NCBI RefSeq assembly: GCF_963455295.1
Contig: NZ_OY734020.1
Coordinates: 2,418,001 to 2,482,000, forward strand
Length of the DNA: 64,000 nt
Direction of reading: 5' to 3'
Origin: Candidatus Thiodiazotropha sp. CDECU1
GTDB lineage: Bacteria; Pseudomonadota; Gammaproteobacteria; Chromatiales; Chromatiaceae
In this document: positions 1 through 11,159 of the stretch, one piece after another
Layout of the letters: the number at the start of each line of letters is the position of its first letter
Position numbering within the stretch: the first letter of the stretch is position 1
Notes under the pieces: model-generated
Told to the model about the DNA's origin: nothing
What the model saw: the letters and a program-made list of their open reading frames with translations, nothing else
Databases searched by the model: none
Position numbers and translations under genes: made by a program

Positions 1-2
1 TG

Positions 3-830
3 AGCAGTAGTGGCGTGGTCTGGGAGATCCAGGTGTTGAGCGACACACCACAAGGCCTATGGGCCAATATGCCATTCAGTGGCAAGCAGTTCTACACCTT
101 TGGACGTTGGACTCCAGGTTCAGGTCTTCAACAAGTGCCTGTAAATCCACTATTTAATGTCCGCGACATGATCACATCGGCAGAACAACTGATCGCTGCC
201 CTGGCTCCTTTGATCGACGATCTTCCATTCCCTCCGGCAGACATCTATGAGCATTGGTTGCTGGACGAACAGAGTCTCAGACCAGTTGCGCTTTTAAACA
301 CCTGTCGAAATGAGAATGAGATGCAGCGTCGCCACAACCCGAAATGGATTGCCACTGAACGGGGTGATTTCTCTTTCATCTCTCCCTGGCTATTGGAAAG
401 GGATCAACCCAACAACGATGGGTATAATCCCCGGGTGCACGCCTCCATCCTGGAGGCAACGGTACGACACCGTGGCGGTCAACAGCATAGAAGTGCCTGG
501 TTCAAACATCTCCCGGACGGTAGGTACCTTATCTGCAATGAGTATACTCCCTCACTGGCCAGAGGCGATTTTCCGGAGCTACCCATCACTGAGGATTGGG
601 AGGATGAAGAGGATTCCGGCTTGGTGGCCGACTATATCGCCTGGAGAGCACCCCAGTTGTTACAATTGCAGGGACTCACTCCGGCAACGCGAGAACGTCT
701 TGAACCCATTGCCGTGATGCAGGCTGAAATTGTCGAGCGTCTGTGGCGTCTCTATCCGGAAATACACAATAATGACCTGTTGAATAGTGCGCGGGTTGAA
801 GCAAAAATCCGCTCTGCAAACCGGAAATGA
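3..830 (+). CDS. hypothetical protein, 5'-truncated by window edge
   Basis: The frame is open to the left edge of the window, so the true start probably lies outside; the first in-window start codon is a GTG at 15, giving 271 residues. I do not recognise the family. The protein is soluble-looking, rich in Trp and acidic residues, with no signal peptide or membrane segment in the visible part. It ends five bases before the ferrochelatase start, so the two are probably co-transcribed, but that does not reveal its function. Confidence 0.7.
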   Translation, partial: SSSGVVWEIQVLSDTPQGLWANMPFSGKQFYTFGRWTPGSGLQQVPVNPLFNVRDMITSAEQLIAALAPLIDDLPFPPADIYEHWLLDEQSLRPVALLNTCRNENEMQRRHNPKWIATERGDFSFISPWLLERDQPNNDGYNPRVHASILEATVRHRGGQQHRSAWFKHLPDGRYLICNEYTPSLARGDFPELPITEDWEDEEDSGLVADYIAWRAPQLLQLQGLTPATRERLEPIAVMQAEIVERLWRLYPEIHNNDLLNSARVEAKIRSANRK

Positions 831-834
831 GTCT

Positions 835-1872
835 ATGAAGTACATCAATCAATCCGATCAGCTGAACCAGCCTGATGGCGGCCTTGGGATAGTGATCATT
901 AACCTTGGGACACCTGATGCCCCGACAGCGGCAGCTGTGCGTCGATATCTGGCGGAATTCCTCAGTGATCCGCGTGTGGTGGCGATCCCGAAACTGATCT
1001 GGAAGATTATCCTCCACGGCATCGTATTGCGGGTCAGGCCGAAACGTAAGGCTGAGGACTATAAACGTATCTGGACTGAGGATGGTTCACCGCTGTTGGC
1101 CATTTCCAAAAGGCAACAACTGGCCCTGCAAGAGATATTGCAATCACGTCTGCAGGGGAATATCCAGGTGGCATTGGCAATGCGCTACGGCACTCCATCC
1201 ATTGCCAGCGTACTCCAGGAGCTACGTCAGAAGAATGTGCAACGCCTGCTGGTGTTTCCTCTCTATCCGCAATATTCAGCCACCACCACTGCCTCCATTT
1301 TCGATGCGGTGACCGGGGAACTGCAACGCTGGCGCTGGATACCTGAACTCCGTTTCATACAACGCTACCATGACCAGCCGGACTACATCCGGGTCTTGAG
1401 TGAGAGCATACGCACCTACCGTCAACAGGCTGGGGAGGCACAAAAACTGCTGTTCTCTTTTCATGGCATACCCAAGCCCTACTACCAGGCCGGCGACCCC
1501 TATCCCGATGAGTGCCACGCCACGGCGAACCGGGTTGTGGAGAACCTGGGGCTGAACAGGGAGCAGTGGCATCTCAGCTTCCAATCCCGGTTTGGCGCCC
1601 AGGAGTGGGTCAAACCCTATACCATGGAGACCCTGAAACAATGGGGTGCCGAGGGTATAGAGAGCGTCCAGGTGATCTGCCCCGCTTTCTCCGCCGACTG
1701 TCTGGAGACCCTGGAAGAGATCGCCGAAGAGAATCGTGATGCCTTTCTCCAGGCCGGCGGCAAAAGCTATACCTATATACCGGCCCTGAATGACCACCCG
1801 GAACATATGCAGCTGCTTGCTGACCTGGTCTGTAATCATGTCTCGGGCTGGCCCGAAGCGGAACCGACTTAA
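835..1872 (+). CDS. hemH: ferrochelatase
   Basis: Inserts Fe(II) into protoporphyrin IX, the last step of protohaem synthesis, at the inner membrane face. The 345-residue length is normal. The N-terminal INLGTPDAPT motif, the catalytic-histidine motif LFSFHGIP and the C-terminal CPAFSADCLETLEEI segment, with the conserved acidic residues near the metal site, are all present. I chose ATG at 835 over an upstream in-frame start at 787 because family members begin close to the INLGTP motif and because 787 lies inside the preceding gene. The product fits a genome with heavy c-type cytochrome demand. Confidence 0.97.
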   Translation: MKYINQSDQLNQPDGGLGIVIINLGTPDAPTAAAVRRYLAEFLSDPRVVAIPKLIWKIILHGIVLRVRPKRKAEDYKRIWTEDGSPLLAISKRQQLALQEILQSRLQGNIQVALAMRYGTPSIASVLQELRQKNVQRLLVFPLYPQYSATTTASIFDAVTGELQRWRWIPELRFIQRYHDQPDYIRVLSESIRTYRQQAGEAQKLLFSFHGIPKPYYQAGDPYPDECHATANRVVENLGLNREQWHLSFQSRFGAQEWVKPYTMETLKQWGAEGIESVQVICPAFSADCLETLEEIAEENRDAFLQAGGKSYTYIPALNDHPEHMQLLADLVCNHVSGWPEAEPT

Positions 1873-1887
1873 TCAAGAGATACGCCG

Positions 1888-2274
1888 ATGGCAGATTACC
1901 CCCACCCGGTCGATATCAAGGTACACCAGAAGAGTCGCTTTCTGGACATCGCCTTTGATGACGGCAGCCATTTCTCGCTCCCCTGCGAATACCTGCGGGT
2001 ATATTCACCCTCTGCCGAGACCCGGGGCCACAGTCCGGCAAGCGCAAAACTGGAGAGGGGCAAAGAGATGGTCTCGATTACCCGGATAGAACCTGTCGGC
2101 CAATATGCGATCAAGATCCATTTCGATGACGGACACAATTCAGGGCTCTACGACTGGCGCTATCTCTACAATCTGGGCAAACATCATGACGAGCTCTGGC
2201 AAGCCTACCTGGAGAAACTCGAGGCTGTCGGTTATCAGCGCAAGGACCCGGATTTGATCCCCCCCACAAGCTGA
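1888..2274 (+). CDS. DUF971 / gamma-butyrobetaine hydroxylase-like N-terminal domain protein
   Basis: A 128-residue protein made of one small domain seen at the N-terminus of gamma-butyrobetaine hydroxylases and as a stand-alone bacterial protein. Family-typical features are the early LDIAFDDG motif, the PCEYLRVYSPSAE stretch and the later HFDDGHNSGLYDW motif with the start of YLYNLG. Stand-alone members have been proposed to relate to iron-sulfur proteins, but the function is not settled. It begins 15 bases after hemH stops and is probably in the same transcript. Confidence 0.88.
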   Translation: MADYPHPVDIKVHQKSRFLDIAFDDGSHFSLPCEYLRVYSPSAETRGHSPASAKLERGKEMVSITRIEPVGQYAIKIHFDDGHNSGLYDWRYLYNLGKHHDELWQAYLEKLEAVGYQRKDPDLIPPTS

Positions 2275-2401
2275 TATCCGAGAAATTAGCTGCCGCAAGC
2301 TGCATCCAACCTGGGCGCGATACAATTTCAGGATGCGAAGAATTAGATGTTCGATTAATGATCTGGCTCAATCACTACTCGGAATGTTGTCATACACTCC
2401 A

Positions 2402-2416
2402 TAGCTAAATTAGCTA
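2402..2416. promoter_or_regulatory. 15-bp perfect palindrome in the ATPase operon promoter region
   Basis: TAGCTAA-A-TTAGCTA is a perfect inverted repeat about 100 bases before the first ATPase gene. A TTGTCA hexamer that could serve as a -35 element lies just upstream at 2387-2392. The arrangement suggests an operator, but no regulator can be named. Confidence 0.35.
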
Positions 2417-2514
2417 CACTATCTATCTATGTATTGCAGGGTTTCTATGCTTACTCTTGCAATGGATCCTCAGACAACAAACGACCCAACATAATACTGG
2501 GGGGATTAGAGTTA

Positions 2515-2841
2515 ATGGAAGAGTCACTGCAACGCCTGCTCGAGGCTGAAACCAAGGCGCAAACAATCCACAGCAAAGCCGAAGAGATGCGCGAGCGCAT
2601 GATTCAGGAGGCTTTACAGGAGGCCAAGACCAAAGAGGAGCATTTCGAGGCACGCATTCCCGAACTGCACAACAGTTTCATGGAGAAGGCGGAAACCCGC
2701 GCTGAACAAACCATCGCGGAGCTAAAGAAACGCTTCAATGAACGCCATTCCCAATTGCGCGAATATGCCGAAGCGCGCGAGGATGATGCATTGGAAGCGG
2801 CCTTCAGCGCACTGATCGATCCCACGGCTGATGAAGATTGA
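2515..2841 (+). CDS. A/V-type ATPase subunit G/H (peripheral stalk)
   Basis: A 108-residue, highly charged, almost fully helical protein matching the short coiled-coil subunit (G, or H in archaea) that pairs with subunit E in the peripheral stalk of A/V-type ATPases. Assignment rests on composition, length and position as first gene of the ATPase operon rather than on a strong motif. The ATG at 2515 follows a GGGGGGATTAG purine stretch; an upstream in-frame start at 2434 would add a non-helical tail and is less likely. Confidence 0.75.
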   Translation: MEESLQRLLEAETKAQTIHSKAEEMRERMIQEALQEAKTKEEHFEARIPELHNSFMEKAETRAEQTIAELKKRFNERHSQLREYAEAREDDALEAAFSALIDPTADED

Positions 2842-2850
2842 CCTTAGCTG

Positions 2851-3912
2851 ATGAGTTCGAATAGGGATCAAGCCTATCTGAAAACCCGTGTCGGCGTACT
2901 CTCGGCACGCCTGCTGGACAACGCGCAGATCGAACGCCTGAAACAGATGTCACTCCGACAACTGGGGGATAGCTTCGATCTGCAGCCGATCTTTGAGGAA
3001 TCCATAGACAACCGGCAGAAGATCCGCCTGGTTGAGCAGGCCTTGTTGCAGCGGCTGATGCGTGAACTCTCGGTCCTGCTGCGCCCGCTCAGCGGTCGAT
3101 CCCGTGGCTTGATGCTGTATTGGCCGAGGAAGTTCGAACTCTATAACCTGAAAACATTGATCAGGGGTAAATTGAACAGTCTCGGGATGGAGGAGATTCG
3201 CGACAACCTGTTCGAGATGCCCGAGAACATCCGCCTGCCACACGAATCCCTGCTGCAGGCGGAGAATGTCCTGGAGATGCTGCGTCAACTCGACCAGGGA
3301 CCCTATGCCCTGATCGCCAGGCAGGCGCGCAGTGTGTACGAGGAGCAGCACGAGAACTTCTCCCTTGACGCCGCCATCGATCGACTCTACTACACCGGCA
3401 TGCTGCGCCATGCCAACATCACGGACAGCATCGATAAACGCGGCCTGAAAAAGGTGATCGGGGTGATGGTCGATCGGCAGAACATCCTCTGGCTACTGCG
3501 CTACCGGCTGGTCTATCGCTTCGTCCCCAGCGAGGCCTACTACCTGCTGATCCCCTACGGTGGACGCATCCAGCGTGAAAAGCTGATGGAACTGGCCAAT
3601 CTTGATGGTCTGGAGACAATCATCGACCATCTGCCTGCCCCGTTTAAGGCCATCCTTGCGGATGCCAACAATATTACCCAGGTGCGCCAGCGCCTTGACC
3701 ACACCGTCTCCGACGAATTGCGTAAGTTGATGCACTACAGCCCGGATGCGGTGGTCTCCGCCCTGAGCTATTTGATCATTCGCGACATGGACCTGATGAA
3801 ACTCTACGCCATTATCCAGGGAAAACTGCTGCAGATGGATACGGAGATCATAAATGAGGCGGTACCCAGCGATCCCATGCATACCGAGGTAACTGAGGCA
3901 GGTCATGTTTAG
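2851..3912 (+). CDS. A/V-type ATPase subunit C (central stalk, d/AC39 family)
   Basis: The 353-residue product matches the funnel-shaped subunit that joins the membrane ring to the rotor shaft (NtpC in Enterococcus, subunit C in Thermus). The protein is helical, with repeated short helical segments and the family-like LYNLKTLIRGKLN and RDMDLMKLYAIIQGK motifs. It overlaps the next gene by eight bases, a sign of translational coupling. Confidence 0.9.
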   Translation: MSSNRDQAYLKTRVGVLSARLLDNAQIERLKQMSLRQLGDSFDLQPIFEESIDNRQKIRLVEQALLQRLMRELSVLLRPLSGRSRGLMLYWPRKFELYNLKTLIRGKLNSLGMEEIRDNLFEMPENIRLPHESLLQAENVLEMLRQLDQGPYALIARQARSVYEEQHENFSLDAAIDRLYYTGMLRHANITDSIDKRGLKKVIGVMVDRQNILWLLRYRLVYRFVPSEAYYLLIPYGGRIQREKLMELANLDGLETIIDHLPAPFKAILADANNITQVRQRLDHTVSDELRKLMHYSPDAVVSALSYLIIRDMDLMKLYAIIQGKLLQMDTEIINEAVPSDPMHTEVTEAGHV

Positions 3913-5782
3913 CCCCTTGCCGATGAAGCATATCAGCCTGCAGGTCCTCACCGAGGATCTACCCAGCGCCTCGATGATCCTGGCCGGTCTCAACAGTTTC
4001 AGCCCGGACAACCGTCCATATGCCGAACAGGCACTGCCGGATGTTCCCGGCCAACACTTTCGGGAGTGTTATGCGCAGGCGAAGGCGCGCATGGATAAGA
4101 TCGCATCCCAAGTCGAATTCACCCCCACCCTGCATTTCGGTGAAGCCACGCCAATCACCGAACAGGAACTGGAACAGGTAAATCAGTGGCTGGGGAAGGC
4201 GTGGGAGAGCTGCTCCGATTTTGAAGAGACCCGCCGCCGTCAACTGGAGGAGCGACGCAGCATCGATCAGCTGGAGACCACTCTGGCCAATTTTCACAAT
4301 CTGCACATCGACCTGGGTCAGCTGCAAGGGGACAAGCAGTTTCTCGAAACCACCATTGGCATGGTGCCCCGCAACCAAGTAAGCCAACTTAAGGATGCCC
4401 TGGGACTGGACAACTATCTGCTCTTTCCCTTTCATGAAAGCGAGAATGAGAGTCATGTGATCATCGTCGGCATAGGAGGTCGTGAAGGCTCGAAACTGAA
4501 ATCGGTACTCGATACTGCCGGATTCAGGCCCCTGGATATTCCACCGGAGCTGCATGCCCATCCTGAAGCCGCCAAGAGCCGTCTCATGCAACGCTTGGCA
4601 GCGGTGGAAGAGGCGCAGAAAACCCTGGAACAGAGTATCAGCGCCTGGAGCGAATCCTCCGGCCAGGAGCTGCAGAAAGCGGCCCGCATCCTCCACCTGG
4701 CCGCACCCTATGTAGCCCTTGGAGAGGCCGCCCGCCACCGTGGCAACCTTTCCCGTTTACAGGGGTGGGTCCCCGCCGAGGATATAACCCTGGTGGAAAA
4801 CACATTAAGGGAGAAGCTTCCCAATACCTTCGTCCTGGAGAGCCGCGATCCGAAACCGGAGGAACGCGGACTGGTACCATCGGTGATGCGGCATAACCGG
4901 CTGTTCAGACCCTTCTCCTCATTGGTGATGCAATATGGTGTTCCCCGCTATGGCGAGGTCAATCCCACCCAGCTTTTCGCCCTCACCTATACCCTTATGT
5001 TCGGCATGATGTTCGGCGATGTGGGGCATGGTGCAGTGATTATCGCCGTCTCCCTGCTGATGCGGCACAAGCTCGGAAGCTTTACGCCTTTTGGCGTCGT
5101 CGCCGGTCTCTCATCGATCCTGTTCGGCTTTCTCTACGGCAGTATCTTCGGCTACGAGCATATCCTGCATGCACTCTGGATAGCCCCCCTCACCGATCCT
5201 CTCTACATGCTTACCGTGGCACTGTTGTGGGGAGTTGGCTTTATCGTCCTGGTGACCCTGTTGAATATCTTCAACCACGTGATGATAGGTGACCGCATCG
5301 GCGCCCTGTTCGGTGATAACGGCCTGCTCTCACTGCTACTCTATACCGGTCTGTTGGGAACAGGCTACAGCTTCTACAGCAGTGGCAGCGTCTCTGCTTT
5401 TTGGGGCACCCTGGCGATCCTTACCCTGATCGGCATCTTTGCCCACAAACTGGTGGAGCAGGAGGCCTCGATTGGCGAGCGAATCCTGGTGGCCTTCATC
5501 GAGACCTTCGAGACAATTACCGGGTATGCGTCCAACACCCTCTCCTTCCTGCGTGTCGCTGCCTTCAGTCTGAACCATGTGGCCTTGGCGATCGCGGTCT
5601 TCACCCTGGCCAACATGATGGGTGACATGGGCCACTGGATCACGGTAATCCTGGGTAATATATTTATCCTGGTCCTGGAGGGCCTGATCGTTGCCATCCA
5701 GGTACTGCGTCTTGAATTCTATGAAGGCTTTTCACGTTTCTATTCGGGGGATGGGAAGGCGTTTAAACCTTTAACTCTATGA
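3905..5782 (+). CDS. A/V-type ATPase subunit I (membrane stator, a-subunit)
   Basis: A 625-residue stator subunit that forms the ion half-channels against the K ring. The first ~330 residues form the cytosolic domain with long helices. The C-terminal half has about seven or eight membrane helices starting near residue 350 (LFALTYTLMFGMMFGDVGHG). The near-C-terminal motif NTLSFLRVAAFSLNH carries the essential arginine that releases the ion from the rotor glutamate. ATG 3905 overlaps the preceding gene; an internal ATG at 3923 is an alternative start. Confidence 0.95.
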   Translation: MFSPLPMKHISLQVLTEDLPSASMILAGLNSFSPDNRPYAEQALPDVPGQHFRECYAQAKARMDKIASQVEFTPTLHFGEATPITEQELEQVNQWLGKAWESCSDFEETRRRQLEERRSIDQLETTLANFHNLHIDLGQLQGDKQFLETTIGMVPRNQVSQLKDALGLDNYLLFPFHESENESHVIIVGIGGREGSKLKSVLDTAGFRPLDIPPELHAHPEAAKSRLMQRLAAVEEAQKTLEQSISAWSESSGQELQKAARILHLAAPYVALGEAARHRGNLSRLQGWVPAEDITLVENTLREKLPNTFVLESRDPKPEERGLVPSVMRHNRLFRPFSSLVMQYGVPRYGEVNPTQLFALTYTLMFGMMFGDVGHGAVIIAVSLLMRHKLGSFTPFGVVAGLSSILFGFLYGSIFGYEHILHALWIAPLTDPLYMLTVALLWGVGFIVLVTLLNIFNHVMIGDRIGALFGDNGLLSLLLYTGLLGTGYSFYSSGSVSAFWGTLAILTLIGIFAHKLVEQEASIGERILVAFIETFETITGYASNTLSFLRVAAFSLNHVALAIAVFTLANMMGDMGHWITVILGNIFILVLEGLIVAIQVLRLEFYEGFSRFYSGDGKAFKPLTL

Positions 5783-5930
5783 GTTAAAAGTTTTGAGTTA
5801 TGAGTTTTTAGTTTTGAGTTATCAGATTGCAGTAACGCTTCATGTTCAGGGCATCGTGAGTTAATCCAAACTGACGTGAGCGAAGCGAACACATCAACTT
5901 AAAACTAAAAACTCAAAACTTAAAACTCAA
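5781..5930. repeat. imperfect large inverted repeat between ATPase subunits I and K
   Basis: The 167-base gap between subunits I and K is bounded by two arms built from the repeated word GAGTTTTTAGTTTTGAGTT: left arm 5781-5820, right arm 5896-5930 in reverse complement. The arms could fold into a long, imperfect, AT-rich hairpin around a ~75-base loop. It sits inside an otherwise tightly packed operon, just before the proteolipid gene that must be made in excess, so it may protect mRNA ends or reflect a simple-repeat expansion. Confidence 0.6.
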
Positions 5931-5949
5931 CAAAAAAGAGGAGCAAGTT

Positions 5950-6387
5950 ATGTATTGGCTTATCGCAGTAATGACCCTGGGTATCGCCGGCATCATCATC
6001 ACCGGCGTTATCATGGAGATGCAGCCGGCCAAGGTGAGCAAGCCATGGTTCAAGCCGACCATCGGCATCAACCTGTTGGTCTTTGTCGCCGCCCAGGCGG
6101 CACTGATCTTCATGGGGGCCAACGAGGTAATGGCCGCCACAGAGGTAGCCGAAGCGGGCGGTGAGATATCCATAGGCCTCGGCCTCGGCATCATCGGTGT
6201 GGGCATACCGACTGCGCTCAGTACCATCGGCGCGGGTATTGCAGTGGGGCCCATCGGTGCAGCATCGCTGGCCGTATTGGCTGAGAAACCGGAGATCTTC
6301 GGCCGCACCCTGATCTATCTCGGCCTGGCGGAAGGTATCGCCATCTACGGCCTGGTAATGAGTATTCTGTTGCTGGATAAGATCTGA
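5950..6387 (+). CDS. A/V-type ATPase subunit K (proteolipid, rotor ring)
   Basis: A 145-residue protein with four predicted membrane helices (about 1-22, 37-57, 73-104, 116-142), the duplicated-hairpin form of the c-ring subunit. The ion-binding glutamate is Glu128 in GLAEGIAIYG of the last helix; the first hairpin has no equivalent carboxylate, as in Enterococcus-type K subunits. The start follows a clear AAAAGAGGAGCAAG ribosome site. Whether it carries H+ or Na+ cannot be decided from the sequence by eye. Confidence 0.95.
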   Translation: MYWLIAVMTLGIAGIIITGVIMEMQPAKVSKPWFKPTIGINLLVFVAAQAALIFMGANEVMAATEVAEAGGEISIGLGLGIIGVGIPTALSTIGAGIAVGPIGAASLAVLAEKPEIFGRTLIYLGLAEGIAIYGLVMSILLLDKI

Positions 6388-6389
6388 AA

Positions 6390-6713
6390 GTGTCGGATAC
6401 AACAGCACACAGGGTCAGAAAGATCTTCGTCGGCAGTCATGCCCTGACAGACGGCTTCCGTCTGATCGGTTTTGAAACCCTGACCGAGCCGGACAGCGGC
6501 AAAATGGATGAATTACTGTCCCAACTGCTGCAGGAGAGGGAGCGGGCGCTGCTGATAATCGAGCAGTCCATGAATCAGCTCGGCTCCAAACTGCTGGATC
6601 AGATTCGCAGTGAAGGCGGGCGTATCGTCCTGTCCGAGGTCCCATCTTTGCACGATCCCGAAGAGTTCCATTCCGACCTGGACGGTCAACTGAAAAAACT
6701 GACTGGTGGATAA
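6390..6713 (+). CDS. A/V-type ATPase subunit F (central stalk)
   Basis: A 107-residue small rotor-shaft subunit. Family signs are the N-terminal IFVGSHALTDGFRLIG strand and turn, the ALLIIEQ strand and a C-terminal helical tail. Translation starts at GTG 6390, two bases after the K stop, so coupling is likely. Confidence 0.85.
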   Translation: MSDTTAHRVRKIFVGSHALTDGFRLIGFETLTEPDSGKMDELLSQLLQERERALLIIEQSMNQLGSKLLDQIRSEGGRIVLSEVPSLHDPEEFHSDLDGQLKKLTGG

Positions 6714-6728
6714 CACAGGAGAGCGACA

Positions 6729-7361
6729 TTGAATCAGGTTGAAGCGCTTGAAAAAGCGATCCTTGAACGGGCCGAACTGATGGCCAACGAGTGTCATAGC
6801 CGAGCCGAAGCGGGACGCAAGAATATCCTGCGAGAAGCCAGCGAACGTCTTCACCTACGCGAGGAGAAGGAGACCCTGCTGGCCAAATCCCTGGCGGACA
6901 GGGCCTATTTGCGTAAGGTTCAGGCCGATGAGTTGAAACTGCACAGCAAGATGGACCATATGCGCTGGAACCTGGTGCAGGTGGTGGTCGACCGCTTGCA
7001 GCAGAAGATGCAGGCCCTGACCCAGGACGAGGAAAAATATTTTGAGTTGATAACGGCATTTCTACAACAGGCGGCAGCACAGATTGAAGAAAAACAGCTG
7101 CTGGTATCGGTCAACGCCAATGACCTGCGCCGTCTGAAAACAAAATGGGATCAACTCACCTCGAATCTGGTGGCGGGTAAGACCTTCGAGCTGCAGGAAG
7201 AGAGCATCGAAACCATAGGAGGCTGCCTGATCACCACAGCCGACAATCGCGTACAGATCGATCATACCTTCGAGGGCCGACTCGCCCGCCTGGAACGCAA
7301 GGTGCACCAGGCAATGGTGGAAAGGCTGCTACCCCCGATCAGTGATGGACAGGCACTTTGA
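6729..7361 (+). CDS. A/V-type ATPase subunit E (peripheral stalk)
   Basis: A 210-residue subunit with a long N-terminal helix rich in Glu, Arg and Ala, followed by a mixed C-terminal domain containing SIETIGGCLITTADNRVQID, the typical E-subunit motif that binds the top of the catalytic head. The start codon appears to be TTG at 6729, preceded by AGGAGAG; no better ATG exists in frame nearby. Confidence 0.9.
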   Translation: MNQVEALEKAILERAELMANECHSRAEAGRKNILREASERLHLREEKETLLAKSLADRAYLRKVQADELKLHSKMDHMRWNLVQVVVDRLQQKMQALTQDEEKYFELITAFLQQAAAQIEEKQLLVSVNANDLRRLKTKWDQLTSNLVAGKTFELQEESIETIGGCLITTADNRVQIDHTFEGRLARLERKVHQAMVERLLPPISDGQAL

Positions 7362-7363
7362 CA

Positions 7364-9159
<1,796 letters not shown>

Positions 9160-9163
<4 letters not shown>

Positions 9164-10539
9164 GTGCCAAGGAGTATCGAACCGCTTCCTCCGCCCGGGG
9201 CGGCCTGTTGACCGTCGCCGGGGTGCCGAATATCGCCTTTGGCGACCGGGTGCATATCCGCGACCAGCAGGGCAACACCCGCAACGGCCAGGTGATCCGC
9301 AGCTCCAACGAAGAGGTGCTGATCCAGGTCTTCGAGGGGACCGCTGAGATCGACCTGGAGAGCACCTGGGTGCGTTTTCTGGATGAGCCGGTGGAGATCG
9401 CCCTCTCCCCTGAAATCCTCGGTCGCGTCTTCAGCGGCCTGGGAGAGCCGCGGGACTACCGTCCTCCCATCGTCTCCAACCTGAGACGCAGCATCAGTGC
9501 CGCCGCCTTCAACCCGGCGGCCCGCACCTACCCCCGGGAGTTCATCCAGACCGGTGTCTCCACCATCGACGGTCTCAACTCCCTGGTACGGGGCCAGAAG
9601 CTGCCGATCTTCTCCGCCTCCGGCCTGCCCCATAACCGCCTCGCCGCGCAGATCGTACGCCAGGCCAAACTGCCCGATGACGACAGCCGTTTCTCGGTGG
9701 TCTTCGCCGCCATGGGGGTCTCCTATGCGGATGCCCGCTTCTTTCAGGAGGAGTTTGCCTCATCAGGCGTACTGGGCAACGTGGTGATGTTCGTCAACAT
9801 GGCCGACGACCCGCCGGTGGAACGTCTCACCCTGCCCCGCATGGCATTGACGGCGGCGGAGTACCTGGCCTTCGATCTCGATCGCCACGTGCTGGTGGTG
9901 ATGACCGACATGACTCACTATGCCGAGGCGCTGCGTGAGGTCGCCACCGCCAAGGGCGATGTGCCGGCACGCAAGGGCTATCCCGGCTATCTCTACTCCG
10001 ACCTGGCGGAGATCTACGAGCGCTCCGGCCGCATCAAGGATCGCCACGGTTCCATTACCCTGGTGCCGGTGCTGAGCATGCCCAGTGACGACATCACCCA
10101 TCCGATCCCCGACCTCACCGGTTACATCACCGAGGGACAGATCGTGCTCAGCCGTGAGCTACACAACCAGGGTATCTATCCCCCGGTGCACATCTCACCC
10201 TCCCTGTCGCGTCTGATGAAGGACGGCATCGGCAAGGACTTCACCCGTGAGGATCATCCCCACGTCTCCAACCAGCTCTACGCCCTCTATGCCCGGGCCC
10301 TGGAGACCCGCAACCTGGCCTCCATCATCGGCGCCGACGAACTCTCCGCCCGTGACCGCCGCTACCTGGAGTTCGCCGATGCCTTCGAACAACGCTTCGT
10401 GCAACAGGGGGAGGATGAGGACCGCAGTATCGAAGAGACCCTCAACCTGGCCTGGGACCTGCTCTCCAGCTTCCCGCCTCAGGCCCTGACCCGGGTCAAC
10501 GAAACCGAAATCGCCAAATACCATCGGCAGAGCGCATGA
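9160..10539 (+). CDS. atpB: A/V-type ATPase subunit B
   Basis: The 459-residue non-catalytic head subunit, alternating with A in the A3B3 hexamer. The P-loop position reads SASGLPHN instead of GxxGxGKT, as normal for this subunit. The GVSTIDGLN and TDMTHYAEALREV motifs are intact, as is the ARKGYPGYLYSDLAEIYER segment at the A/B interface. It overlaps A and D by four bases on either side. Confidence 0.97.
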
Positions 10540-11159
10540 CCGGCAAACGCATCAAGGCGGCCCCGACCAAGAACACCCTGCTGAACCTGAAACGGCAGCT
10601 GAATTTTCTGGAAGAGGGCCATAGCCTGCTGGAACGCAAGCGGGAGCTGCTCACCCGACTGGTCTATCAGCGCATCGGCGAGTATCGCAAAATCAGGGAT
10701 CAGGCCCATGAAGCGACCAAGCAAGCCTATCACTGGCTCAGCATGCTACAGCTGCGAATGGGCAGCCGCGCCCTCAACCAGGCGGCCATCGGAGTTAAGC
10801 CGGTGCTCGATCTGAAAATCCTGCCGCGCCGCAACCTGGGCGTGGAGTTTCCGTCGGTCACCGGCGAACTGCTCCCCCTCAACCCGGTCGGCCTCCTCGG
10901 CACCGATCCCAGCTTCGATGAAACCCGTCTGCACTTTGCTGAAGCATCACTGCAACTGGCGAAGATGGGTGAGGTCTCCATGAGTCTGAATCGCTTGATC
11001 GCGGAACAGCGCAAGGCGCAGAAAAGGGTGAATGCGTTGCGCTATAACATCATTCCCCAGTATCGCAATACGATTCGGTTTATTGAGAATGCGCTTGAAG
11101 AGGAAGAGAGGAATGCGTTGTTTCAGGTGAAGGTGTTGCGGGATCAGGAGAAGATTTAA
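10536..11159 (+). CDS. A/V-type ATPase subunit D (rotor axle)
   Basis: A 207-residue long-coiled-coil rotor shaft. The N-terminal [14 protein letters not shown] motif and the C-terminal [19 protein letters not shown] motif are diagnostic. It is the last gene of the operon. Its TAA stop overlaps the oppositely directed stop of the integron integrase (shared bases 11156-11159), so the accessory island begins exactly at the end of the ATPase operon. Confidence 0.95.
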   Translation: MTGKRIKAAPTKNTLLNLKRQLNFLEEGHSLLERKRELLTRLVYQRIGEYRKIRDQAHEATKQAYHWLSMLQLRMGSRALNQAAIGVKPVLDLKILPRRNLGVEFPSVTGELLPLNPVGLLGTDPSFDETRLHFAEASLQLAKMGEVSMSLNRLIAEQRKAQKRVNALRYNIIPQYRNTIRFIENALEEEERNALFQVKVLRDQEKI

